From assembly GCF_000499845.2 (NCBI RefSeq), contig NC_023751.2:12191564-12255563 (forward strand): 64,000 nucleotides of DNA, written 5' to 3'. The first letter of the stretch is position 1, and each line of letters opens with the position of its first letter. Shown here one piece after another: positions 48,704 through 60,492 of the stretch. The notes under the pieces were generated by a model, which was not told the DNA's origin, did no database searches, and saw only the letters and a list, made by a program, of their open reading frames with translations. The DNA is from Phaseolus vulgaris. Taxonomy: Eukaryota; Streptophyta; Magnoliopsida; Fabales; Fabaceae. The translations under genes and the position numbers were made by a program.

Positions 48704-51700
48704 ATGCGGGTTGTGTGTTGCTCCATTTCGTGGTCGTTTGGGTCAGCCGTCACTGCCGCTCTCCCCTCTTTCCCTTCTTCCAGATTCCCTCCGCTCCTCC
48801 CTCTTCCTCTTTCACTCCCTTCTTCCAATTTTTCACCCACCCTCAGCCGCCGCTCCACTCCTTCCGGTACGTAACTTTCAACCAATTCCCTTCTCTCTCT
48901 CTTTCTCAAATTGCTTGTTTTTGTCTTTCTTCCAGCACACAATAAAACATTCATTTGTCTTTGTTTGGTTGGGCAGGGAGACGAGTGACCAGAATGGCTC
49001 TGAAGGACGCTCAAGATCAACAAGACCCGCGCTTAGAGAGAATCTCCTCTGCAATCCGAGTGATCCCTGACTTTCCCAAGCCAGGTCTCCCTCTCTCATC
49101 CAACTGCCTCCTCCCCTTTTTCTTTAATCATTTACTTTACGTTGCATTTCTTGTCTCTCTCAGGAATTTTGTTTCAGGACATAACCACGCTGCTTCTTGA
49201 TCCCAAGGCTTTCAAAGACACCATCGACCTTTTTGTTGAGAGGTACAGAGATCAAAATATCAATGTTGTTGCAGGTACTCATCACTCCTCATTTCCTCTT
49301 TTCTTGCTTTCAAATTATTTTCTTTACCCCTTTCTCACTCTGATTCTCCTTCTAATTTTGTCCTAACTCCTCAACCCGGGGTCAGGGGAGATTTCTGTAA
49401 AAACCACCTTACGGTGTATCTGAATCAACTCGTGATCTTTCATCTGCCATGTCCTTTTCTCTCTTGCAGCCAACTTATTTATCGCAAATTTGGGTTGAGG
49501 GAGGGTGTGATAGTGGGTTAAAGGGTCAGGATCTTTTCGTGTTATTAAAGAACGTGATTATGTCATGTTACGTAATGGAAACTCTTTCTATTTTCCTAAA
49601 GGCCACTTACATTGTGAGGGTCAATGCATTTTGTCTTTAAAGATGGTTGAAGAACAAAGATGTTCAGAAATTACCATTTGCTTCATTTCTAAGCAACGTG
49701 GACAGTTTTTTGGTGTGTGTACTGGAACTGTGACTCCAAATTGAGGCCAAGGAGATATAGGGCCTTGTGTCCCACGTGTGTGGCCTGTTTTAGCTCTAGA
49801 CCTTTCTTTCTCTTAACATGATATTGTGATATTCTTTATTAACCTGAGTTAATCCTAATCTATGAGTTTAATACTAGGGAAATTAGAGGCTTGCTGTTAT
49901 GTTCTCCAGCTTTTGATATTGCAAGAATTTATTTTTTCAGTTCTAGTCTGCAATTTGTGATGGGCGGCAGCATCGCTTCCTTGCCTGTGGGCATAAGTCA
50001 ATTTGTATATTTGTTTTTATGTCTTTCAAATACCTTGTTGATAATATTTACTGGAATGATCTCTTGAACGACTAACTTCCATTAATTCATTGATTTCCAT
50101 ACGAATTGCCAAAGTGGGATTTTTGTTTTATTCCAACTTCAGAAGATAGTGGACGCAAACTCAGATACCAATTAGCAACTGTGTTGCTAGAAATCTGGAT
50201 TTTTCAATTTCTTTTACTTATGCTCAAATAAGTGACTAATTTTTTCTGATAGCTGTATTTATGTCCCAATGCAGGTGTTGAAGCAAGAGGCTTTATATTT
50301 GGTCCACCCATTGCATTAGCTATTGGAGCAAAATTTGTCCCCATGAGGAAACCCAATAAATTGCCAGGCATTATTTTTGTACCTTTCTTTTCAAATAATT
50401 ACATATAATGTTGCCATAAGTTCCTACTTAGCAGATAATTGTGGTTTGAGGTCTTTGAATCTCTGTATTGTGTATGGTCCTCAATTCTAACTTTTGCACT
50501 TGTTCACTGTGCTTATTTTTTTTAGTTTTTTGAATGGTCGTGTTTTGATTATACTTACAGGGGAGGTTATCTCAGAAGAGTACTCTTTGGAGTATGGAAC
50601 AGACAAAATCGAGATGCATGTAGGGGCTGTACAACCGGGAGAACGGGCCTTAGTCATAGATGATCTTATTGCCACTGGGGGAACGTTAGATGCTGCAATT
50701 AAGCTACTAGGTAAACTTATCAATATTAATGCTTTATGAGCTAGGCCAGGAAAACCTATTATGAGTGAAAGTTGATTTTCTGCCTTCTTAAAGCTCTCAT
50801 GGATCCCGAGTCCCAACCTAGTTACTCTTGTCTGGTTCATATGATGCGCCTGTTAAAAAGACCTTGTGTTTTTTGTTTAAGGATTAAAAATGTCTTTAGA
50901 ATTGTGCCAATGACCAAACATGGACTTCGGACCCATTGAACCACAGAAGAGATCATCCTATCAGTGTTTCAGCATTCATGGTTTTCTTCTTTCTGTTTAT
51001 TTATACATTCAGACAAATAATGCATGTATCATGTTGTTAGGATCCAAGAATTATAAAGAGAAGAAAAGAAAGGTTTTTATTGGATAGAAAGAAAAGAACA
51101 AGAAATAGGAGAGCACTCTCTCCTTCGGCTCTTCCCCTTCACAAAGAGCTAAAGCTCAATTTACAAAAATATTACACACAGTCCCTCCCCTCTCCTTCTT
51201 TCTTATTTATATCTAACTAGCAAAACAAATAACTAATTCATGACTATTCTAATTCTAACTAACTCCTCTTCTATGTGTAACCTAACACATGTGCTTTTAA
51301 TGAGAAGAGAAAAGCTTGTTTCTGGGTAATGAACCTAATACCACCATTTTAAAAATGGTGTTTTCAAGTGAAGTGACTGTTTAACTTGGAAGTGTATTTT
51401 ATACTATTTAATGCTTAACATAAGCATTTCAATACATTCTTAGTTGTTCTGTTTGTTACTCCCTTTATTGCAGAACGTGTTGGGGTTGATGTTGTGGAGT
51501 GTGCTTGTCTGATTGAATTACCAGAGTTGAAGGTACAACCCTAACCTATATTTATCCTCACCTTGTCTAATTGTTGGCTTGATTTATTTCTTAAATATAT
51601 GGAACATGTCAACTTTAAAAATTAATTAAATAAACAAACACTGGAATCAGGATGGCTATTATCTTGTTACACTTTGCATTTTAGGATCTCAATTGACATT

Positions 51701-54700
51701 AGCAGAACTAAAGAATGATGGTAAAGTTGAATTATATCTTTGAAAGTTGTGTTGAGAGACATTAATCTAAAAAATTATTGTATAGGCACCGTGTGCAAAG
51801 TAATTTGCGCCCTGACCAAATGGAGAATGACTTGATTTTACATTTTCAGATTTAAGTACTAGGTAATAGGACCTGTCAAATAATTACTAGGTCCAACGTG
51901 ATAATGTTTTTCTTAATAAATCTAAAATATTTGTCATTTTCTTTTTATTCTGCATATAAATTTATTGTTATTAATAAATATTGATAAATGTCATTTGAAA
52001 TTTTAATTGAAGTATGATAACATGATTTTTTATTTTATTTTTTACATGTATTTAAATGCTAAAATATTATTATAAATTCATGTTTTATTTTAGTTTTTAG
52101 CATTATAGAATTATGATATTACATTTTTTAAATATTTTTATTTATATTATTTAGTTATTATATTTATTAATACTGGTTTGACCACGATTGAACAATTGAG
52201 CCTTGAACTAGTGCCTTAAATGATTCAATGACTGGTATGGTTTTAAAAATATAGGTGTTTATACAATAAAGCATGAACAAAGAAAATTCTTAATCCTAAC
52301 TGATCCTAGAATCTGGGATCAAATCATTTGTCTCATTAACAATAATTGTGTCTCCTTTCTTAACATTTGGGTTTGACTCTTACTAACTTCTACAAAATTT
52401 GTTTATAAGGTGAGATTACCTTTCACTTATATATTTTAATTTGGTTATATCACTAATTGATGCAAGACTAAACCACCACCCTTAATATTGCCAGGCAACC
52501 CCAAAGAGACCGGAACTTGAGTGGGCTAGGGGTGATCACAACTAAGATGATTTTCTAACACAGTCCTTTATGCCTAGGACTTCCAACCCAGAACATGGTA
52601 GATATACAAGTGACCCAACATTGGATATAGGATAGTATCTGATGTTATCTTAATATTTGAGTTTAAGTCTAAGTCAACTCCACAGCTATCTTTTAAAGCG
52701 GGGACTGTTTTCTACTTATATATTTTAATTTGACAATATTACTAGTAAATGTGAGACTAAACCAACTCTTGAGATTGCAATTTTAAGCAACATCCAAAGA
52801 AGTCACAACTGGGGCAGGCTAGTGACTGTAATTAAAGCGACTTGGGGCATACAAGTATGCTGCATCCAACTTGTTACATACAGAAACTATTCTAGGATAG
52901 TAAGAACTAGTAGGTTGTTCCTTAGAGCCCACGAAACTTCTATATGTTTAGTCTTCTATTAGTTCATTGGTTATATAACAAGGGCCATGGGGTATATCTT
53001 ACAAAGCTTCAAATTTTGAAGCAAATGCTTTGACCATAAGGGTTCAAAAGTTCTATTAGCTATTGCCCAATACTTGGACTTTATCTTGCAGCTAAATCTA
53101 CCTTTTACTTTTCCTCAAGTTAAAGTTTTCAGCAACGAGGACATAGTAGCCTATTCTGGATCTTCCCAATATTCATTTGTATGTACCATGATGTTAGCAT
53201 TACTCTTGTCCATATCAACGAGCCCTTGGCCAGGTAATCCTTTTATGCACCCAAGGATCTGAACAACTACATTCCAGTGTCTACGACGTGGTGAATTGAG
53301 AAAGTGACTGCCAACAGTAATAGCAAAGGAAATGTTTGGTAATCTTTTTCAGTTAATTTAATTTCCCAACTAATATATATTTGCCTAGATCATTATAGGA
53401 CTCCCCCTGATTTGGTTGAAACTTCACATTTGGGTGCATAGGAATATCAACAAGCTTACAATCAAGAATTCCCGTTTCTTCCAAAATATCAATAGTGTTT
53501 CCATCTTTGATTGAGAGATATTTAAGTCCAAAGAAGTACCACAATCGACCAAGATATTGTTTGAAAATCTTTGAATTCTGAACTAGTATTTTGTCAACTC
53601 CCTGATGTTGTCTTGATCATCCGTTGCAAACATAATATTATTTACATCACCATACCTTATCTATGTTATAACTAACCATACCAAATGGTTGGATGGGGCT
53701 ACTAAATTTACCAAACCAACCTCAAGGTGATTATTTTAAATCATACTAAGACCTCAGTAGCTTGCAAACAAGATTAGACTCCCTCTAAGCAACAGAGTTA
53801 GATGGTTGTTCCATGAAGATTTCCTCAAAAATTTCGTGCAAGGAATATCTAATATCTAGCTAGCTAGTACTAGGTATATTGCCTCATGTCATGTCAGCCA
53901 TAAATAAGAATAAAAATCATCTTGGTAACAAGGGAGAAATTATCACCATAATCCAAATCATAAATTTGAGTATATCATTTTGCTACCAGAGCAACTAAGA
54001 CAACAAGAAACGCATAATAGGTTGCAACAACACATTTAGATAAAGTGGAGTAGCGTCGTGAGAAACGTGAAGAGCAAAGTAGAAAACAAAGCACACATAT
54101 TTCTTAATAATAGGTTAACTCAACCTTTAGTTGTGTCCTGTCCTTCAACATGAAAGATTTTCTTAAGCAAGTTGGTCACAATAAGTGTTCTCTAAGTCAC
54201 TTTTTCAACTATACAATAGGTGGAGAACCCAAGTCTCATACCTGAAAATTAAATCCTATATGCAGTATGTGGCGCCTGCCCAAGAATCCCTTGCATTCCT
54301 TGATTCTGGAGTGAAAAGAGGCAATAAATGCAGAAATTATGTGGACTTTGTAGGTCATCGTTAGTGATCCTGCCTTGATTTAATATGTTTGATTTAAAAA
54401 CAATATTACTGCAAATCGTCCTGGAGGAGGGTCATTGAAGTTATGTCAGCACTTGAATTCCTCTCTATTTATTGTTGTACATGATTTATCTAGAGCTTCT
54501 GGTCGTGCAGTGTTTATTTAGGTGTTTTCTACTTTTTATTTAGAAAGAAAGGCCGTAACTTACGGATTCTTTTGGTCTGGCTATTGTGCGAGATATATGA
54601 CATTCGAAATAGTGTATTCTCCCTGGTGCTTTAAATTACACTGACTATTTTGAATACCAAATCTATGGTGTTGCGACAGAAAATTGATTGCTATAAACTA

Positions 54701-54780
54701 TTTTTCCTTCTGCCTTATTTCAGGGGCGGGACAGGCTGGGAGACAAGCCGCTATTTGTCTTAGTTAAAGTGACGGCCTGA
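48704..54780 (+). CDS. APT1: Adenine phosphoribosyltransferase, long (plastid-type) and short forms
   Basis: Exons: 48704-48866, 48977-49084, 49164-49274, 50275-50367, 50561-50710, 51474-51532 and 54724-54780; by phase these join without a stop to 246 residues. The second ATG at 48994 (AGAATGG, strong context) gives the 186-residue cytosolic enzyme [19 protein letters not shown]. The extra 60 residues are rich in S, R, L and P with few acids, a typical plastid or mitochondrial leader. The PRPP-binding motif [13 protein letters not shown] lies at 129-141 of the short form, and [18 protein letters not shown] is the conserved base-side region. It converts adenine plus PRPP to AMP and may act on cytokinin bases. 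The intron after 50367 starts with GC, not GT. Two retroelement remnants sit in later introns. Confidence 0.93.
51035..51287 (-). mobile_element. Solo LTR in an APT intron
   Basis: A 253-bp unit starts TGTTAGGATCC and ends CCTAACA, flanked by a perfect 5-bp duplication CATGT (51030-51034 and 51288-51292). Read on the minus strand it has a TATA-like GATATAAATAAG and later CCAATAAAAACC, a polyadenylation signal, as expected for an LTR in that orientation. No internal retroelement sequence remains, so it is the product of LTR-LTR recombination. Confidence 0.85.
53090..53650 (-). pseudogene. Ty1/copia polymerase relic in the last APT intron
   Basis: On the minus strand, 53544-53353 reads [20 protein letters not shown] then [20 protein letters not shown] and VGKLN, matching the end of a copia reverse transcriptase (family: PVDTPMDPN...GKLNYLT). 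Downstream, frameshifted sequence recalls the connection region ([24 protein letters not shown]). Stops and shifts show it is dead. Confidence 0.75.
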
Positions 54781-55252
54781 TATTTTTCCTGCTGATTATG
54801 TTTAGTTATTGACCATTGGATCTGGCTCTTGTTAGGAGCTCTATTGATGACTTCTTAGATTTTCTTAACATATATTTTGATGGGATTTGCTGCAGAAAGC
54901 TTCGTTGTTTCTGCGATTAGTTCTGCTCTATTATTATTATCATTATTATTATTATCATTATTATTATTATTATTATTATTATTTTCTGTGTCTGTTGTTT
55001 TAAAGCTCGTAATTTATATTTATAGAATAGAGAAAACTATTAGAGTCGGTCCAGTGGTTAGAAATTTGGGTAATATGCATAGTTTTAATCTTAATATTGT
55101 AAAAAAATGTAAATTATCTTATTTTTGTGTTGGGGAATGAGAGAACTACTTGCCCTTTGCCCATTTCGCAGTGGTAGATCTTAAGATTAGGCATAGTAAT
55201 GAGAATAGTCTCGCTAAGGATTGTTTAATTTTTAATAATTAAACTATATTCT
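54781..55252. other. APT 3' flank with TTA/TCATTA microsatellite
   Basis: (TTA)n with interruptions, TTATTATTATCATTATTA and onward, fills about 54930-54985. It gives a leucine-rich open frame that I do not regard as a gene. Confidence 0.6.
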
Positions 55253-55764
55253 TAGGGGTGGTCATAAATTAGATTTTTCAAAATTCAATCTAGATCCAAT
55301 GAAATGGATTGGATTTAAAATTCATATCCAAGATCAAATTAATTTGAATTTTTTAAAATTTATTGAAAATAGATTAAATCTAAATTAAATTCACTTTATC
55401 AATTAGATTAATTCCATCTCAATTTGAACCCTAGTCGACTCAGTTCGACATGGACTTTGGCCTACTGGACTCAACCTTAGTATGAGTCAACTTGGATCTA
55501 CATGGGCTCGGTACTGACTCAACCTTGACTCGGTGACTCAACTCGACATGGGTTCGAGATCATTCAACTTGACATGGGCACAACCCTTCTTAGCTTGACA
55601 TGGACCTAATTTGATTTAAGTTGACATGGTCTTGGGTCGACTCGACTCAACATAGTCTTGGGTTGCCTTGCATCAACATGGGTCCGGGCTGACTTGACTT
55701 AACATGGGCCTAGGCTGACTCAGCTTGACATTGGCCCAAACCGACTTGGCTCAACATGGTCTGG

Positions 55765-58251
55765 TAAGGGTGGGCAAAAAATTCAAATTACAAAATCCAA
55801 TCCATAATTATCCAAATCCATAATCCATTTAAATGGATTTATCTCAAATCCATAATCCATTTAATTGGATAAAGATTATATATATTGGATACATTTTTGG
55901 ATTATCCAAATTGCATTTTAGGTTAGATTTTGACTTGGCCCGATCCAGGTTGAGCCAAGACAATCCGGACCCAAGTTGAGTAAAGTGGGCCAAAGTCGAG
56001 CCAAGTCGTTTTGGGCCAACGTTGAGCCGAGTCAACCCTGGGCCAAGTCGAGTTGAGTGGTCGATATTAAGTCGACCCGAGTCGGCCAGGGCCGATATCG
56101 AGCCGAGTTGGCTTAGACGTCTAGACGAGCTGAGTCTTTCGGGTCCGATAACGAGTCAAGCGAGCCTGGGTCGATATCCAAACGATCGGGGTAGGGCGGT
56201 GTCGAGCCAAGTAGGTCTGGGCCAATGTCGAGGCGAGCGGGCCTGAGCTGATGTTGAGCTAAGTGGGCCCGAGTCGATGTCGAGCCGACCAGTCCTAGAT
56301 CGATGTCGAGCTGAGCAGTCTGGACCAATGTCGAGCTGAGCAGTCTGGACCGATGTCGAGCTGAGCGGGCCTGGGCCGATGTTAAGTCGCCCAGGCCGAT
56401 GTAGAGTCGTTCGGGACCAGGCCGATGTCCTCCTGAGCAGGTCGGGATGATGTCGATTCGGGCACGGGTCGACGTCGAGTCGAGCAGGCCTGGGCCGATG
56501 TCGAGTCGAGCAGGCCTGGGCCGATGTTGAGTCGAGCGGCCCCGGAATGAGGTCAACCTGAGCTGGCCTGGATTGATGTCGAGTCGAGCAGGCCCTGACC
56601 GATCGGACCCGGGCGATGTCGAGCCAAGTGGGCCCAAACCGATGTTGAGTAGTGTGGGCCCGGGCTTATGTCGAGCCGTCCGGGCCTAGGTCAATGTTGA
56701 AACATTCGGGCCCGTGTCAATGTCGAGTCGAGTAGACCTAGACCGATGTCGAGTCGTCTGGTCTGGGCTCGGGCTTGTCTCAATATCGACCTTGGCCTGC
56801 TCAGCTTGACATCGACCCGGACATGCTCAGCTTGACATTGCTCTAGCCTAGTCGTCTTGTTAGTACAGGCCCGCTCGACTCGATATCAAACTCGAAAGAC
56901 TCAGCTTGACATGGGCTTGGACCGACTCGATTAGACATTGGCCTAGGCCAACTCGACTAGATATCGGCCTCGGGTCGACTCAATATTGCCACTCAGCTTG
57001 ACTTAGCCTAGGGTTGACTTGACTCGACTTTGGTCCGGAACGACATGGCTTGACTTTGGCCCATACCGACTGGTCCCGGGCGATGTCGTGTTGAGTGGGC
57101 CGGACACGAGGTCGAGCCAAGTGGGCCTAAACCGATGTTGAATAGTCTGCGCTCGGGCTTATGTCGAGTTGTCCAGGCCTAGGTCGATGTTGAGACGTTC
57201 GGGCCCGTGTCGATGTCGAGTCGAGCAGACTGAGACCGATGTCGAGTCGTCTGGTCTGGGCTTGGGCTTGTCTCAATATCGACCTTGGCCTGCTCGACTT
57301 GACATCAACCCGAACATGCTCAGCTCGACATTACCCTAGCCTAGTCGTCTTGATAGTACGGGCTCGCTCGACTCGATATCAAACCCAAAGCCTCAACTTG
57401 ACATGGACCTGGACCGACTCGATTAGACATTGACCTAGGCCAACTCGGCTGGATATTGGCCTCAAGTCGACCAGGCCCTGCACGAGGTCGAGTTGACCGA
57501 GCCCCATCCAATGTAGAGTCGTCTGGTCCAGGGTCGATGTCGTGTCTAGCCTGGGACGAGGTCAAGCCGAGTGGGCCCGAGCAATGTTGAGTTGTCTGGG
57601 CCCGACTGATGTGGAGTCCAGTGGGCTTGGGCCGATATCCAGTAGAGCGGGTCTGGGCCAATGTTGAGAAGAGCGAGCTTGGGTCGATGTTGAGTAGAGC
57701 AGGCCGGGTCGATGTCGAGTCGAGTGGGCCCTTTCGATGTTTTGTTGACCAGGCCCTGCACGAGGTCAAGTCAAGCAGGCCCATATCGATGTTGAATCAT
57801 CCGGGCCTAGGCAGATGTCGAATCGTTCGGGTCGATGTCAAGTCGAGCAGTCCCATGTCGATGTTGAGTCGAGTGGTCTCGAGCTGAGTCGAGTCGAACG
57901 AGCCCGAGCCGATGTCTAGTAGAGCGGGCCCGGGCCGATATCGAGTTGTCCGGACCTAAGACAATGTTGAGTCGAGTTGGTCCGCGTCAAGGTTGAGTCG
58001 GCTTAGGTCCAGTTCGAGCCAAGTTAGAATGTGTCCATATCAAAATGGATTTAATTTAATTGACAAAGTGAATTTAATCTAATTAATAAAGTGAATTTAA
58101 TATAGATTTAATTCACTTTAAATGGATTTAAAAAAATCTAAATAAATTTGATCTAGTTAAAATGGATATAAAATTTAAATTCAATCCATTTATTTGGATT
58201 TGGATTGGATCTAGATTAGGTTTTGAAAAATCCAATTCATGACCATCCCTA
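55765..58251 (-). mobile_element. hAT-like element with GC-rich minisatellite, copy 5 (inner, reversed, complete ends)
   Basis: The plus-strand left edge TAAGGGTGGGCAAAAAATTC is the family right end reversed. The right edge CATGACCATCCCTA at 58251 is the family left end reversed (TAGGGATGGTCATG). The interior array mostly runs opposite to copies 1-3 but has two re-inverted blocks. The 8 bp outside each end (TGGTCTGG and GCGGTTGA) do not match, so nesting is suggested by the layout rather than proven by a duplication. Confidence 0.55.
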
Positions 58252-58881
58252 GCGGTTGACTCGGTTCGATGTCGGGACATATTGACTCTCTTCGACATCG
58301 ACTCAACTCGGCTTGACATGGGCCTGAATCGACTTTGATCGACGTCGGCCTAGGCTGACTCGGCTCTACATCCTCTGGACTAACTTGACTCGACATCGGC
58401 CTAGACTGACTCTACTCGACATCGGCCTAGACTGACTCTACTCGACATCGGCCTGGGACAACTTGGCTTGACATCTAGTCGAGCTGACTCTCCGCGACAA
58501 CGACTCGGACCAACTCGACTCGACATCACCATGAATCGACACAACTCGAAATTGGCCCGAATTGAATCGACTCAACATCGGCCTAACCCAACAATGCTCG
58601 ACATGGTCTACATGGGCCATGGTCGACTCAACTTGACATGGGCCCTGATCGACTCAACTTGACATGGGCCTGGGTCAACTTAGCTCGACATGGGTTTGGG
58701 TTGACTTAGCTCTACTTTAGTCTGGGTCGACTTGGGTGGACTTTGCTCGGCTTGGGCTCGAATTAACTTGTCTTAACCTCGGTCCGAGCCAAGTCAAAAT
58801 CCAACCCAACATTTATTTTGGATAGTCCAAAAATGTATCTAATATATATCCAATTAAACGGGGACTTAAAATCCAAAAATA

Positions 58882-58920
58882 TGGATTTGGATTTGGATTT
58901 GGATTTGGATTTGGATTTGG
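58882..58920 (+). repeat. (GGATTT)n hexanucleotide run
   Basis: About six GGATTT copies lie at the right edge of the outer element. It is a local expansion of the family's GGATTT words, not a telomere repeat. Confidence 0.8.
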
Positions 58921-58925
58921 CATCC

Positions 58926-59450
58926 AAATGGAAATTTTTGAAACAAACATGAAGCATTTAAAATAATTTTAGAATCATTATTAAACTGATTTAAAAAATT
59001 TCCACGGAAGAGACATTCCTGTCACTCACAATAGGCCCAGACATTTGCTGTCACTCATAATAGGCTCACAGAAATTACATGCAACAATTCCACAAGTTCA
59101 CAACTCAACCCATATGCTTGTGATAAAGAATAATGAAGGATCGATATCGGAGACCTCTTTAATCATTGTAGACCTCCAGATCCCTAGAAAATATCTTACA
59201 AGCACATCACATAATTTCAAACTTGTACATACACGGTTGGTACTTGGACAACCTAATCCAAAAAACCCATAAGGACTTCCTAACTTTTCCAAAGTCTACC
59301 CTGTCAAAACAACAATCAAGAATTCAAGGGAAATGATAACTACACTAAAGAAGAATTCAGGTTACCAAAAGCTAGCCACGAGAATCCAATAAAAAACAAA
59401 ATCCAAACAAGTTTAGCCAGTCACGAATAAATGCACAATAAAATTCAAAA
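58926..59450. other. Intergenic
   Basis: Short open frames on both strands at 59045-59290 without recognised motifs. CACTCACAATAGGC / CACTCATAATAGGC are repeated at 59024 and 59053. Confidence 0.4.
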
Positions 59451-59829
59451 ATAAAGCTTCATTGGATCACGTGCTACAGTTTCTACATTCTACCTTACAC
59501 AGTCGTATACAAACAATAACACAAATTCCAAAACAAAGGGATATTCACTCATAACACGATCGATTAGATGAATTCAAACATAAAGCTTCATTGAATCACG
59601 TGCTAGAGTGTCTACATTCTACCTCACACAGTCGTATACAAACAATAACACAAATTCCAAAACAAAGGGATATTAACTCATAACACGATCGATTAAATGA
59701 ATTCAAACATAAAGCTTCATTGAATCACGTGTTAGAGTGTCTACATTCTACCTCACACGGTCGTATACAGACAATAACACAAATTCCAAAACAAAGGGAT
59801 ATTCACTCATAACACGATCGATTAGATGT
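59451..59829. repeat. Three tandem 129-bp repeats, each with a CACGTG-like core
   Basis: Units start with ATAAAGCTTCATTG at 59451, 59580 and 59709. Each holds ATCACGTGCT (ATCACGTGTT in the third, so CACGTG in all), GTCTACATTCTACC, CGTATACA and AACACGATCGATTA. Identity is high, so the duplication is recent. No coding sense. Confidence 0.85.
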
Positions 59830-59845
59830 AGCATGAAAAATATTG

Positions 59846-60018
59846 CAAACACCACTGCAAAGAAACAAATGACAACGGAATCCTTATATTTCGTGATCAA
59901 ATCCGAAAAAATCAAATAGAGGAAATTTATTTTTCAAACACCACTGCAGAGAAACAAATGACAACGAAATCCTTATATTTCGTGATCAAATCCGAAAAAA
60001 TCAAATAGAGGAAATTCT
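59846..60018. repeat. Tandem duplication of 89 bp
   Basis: CAAACACCACTGCA begins at 59846 and again at 59935. Both copies continue through ACAAATGACAAC, TTATATTTCGTGATCAAATC and TCAAATAGAGGAAATT with very few differences. Confidence 0.85.
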
Positions 60019-60492
60019 AAACACTTATGGATTTTAATCCTCAACCAATCTTTTTATTTTGATAGATCTCTATCACCAAATAAAAGAATGCATTCAAATA
60101 GATAGTCACGAATGAACACATTAGAAAATGTAAGGGTAACAAAACCTATGGTTTCAAATGATCCTGCCCATGTTTCTACATTGTCCTCACACATCCATTA
60201 CATGTCTTATAGCTATAAAGAGAAAAAATTCAAGAAAACTGAAAGCACTCATACTAGAGGTGGAATTTTAGAAAATATTAGACGAATTCTTAAATTCAGA
60301 AACAAATAGAGACACTCACCAAAGCTCGACGAGATCCGGGCATTATTTGAATCCAATCATAAACAACTGTAGAAAAACAAATCTTGATATGGAAACAAGA
60401 AAATATGATACTGCTAGCTTACCATATAATGAACCCTAAACCCACAAAAGAAGATAGCAAGTTGCATATCGTTCATCGCGTGTTGTTATAAG

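Larger units (their letters stand above)
55253..58925 (+). mobile_element. hAT-like element with GC-rich minisatellite, copy 4 (outer, split)
   Basis: The left end TAGGGGTGGTCATAAATTAG begins at 55253 and is followed by the family left part, then an array at about 55430-55764. The array resumes at about 58252 and is followed by the family's right-side words (AAAATGTATCTAATATATATCC) and a (GGATTT)n run at about 58882-58920. The final terminus is missing. The interval 55765-58251 is occupied by copy 5. Confidence 0.5.

Noticed and set aside
54877..55140. Leucine/serine-rich 87-codon frame after APT1
   Set aside because: Produced by a TTA/TCATTA microsatellite.
58882..58920. Telomere-like repeat
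   Set aside because: The unit is GGATTT, not TTTAGGG, and it grows out of the element's own GGATTT words.
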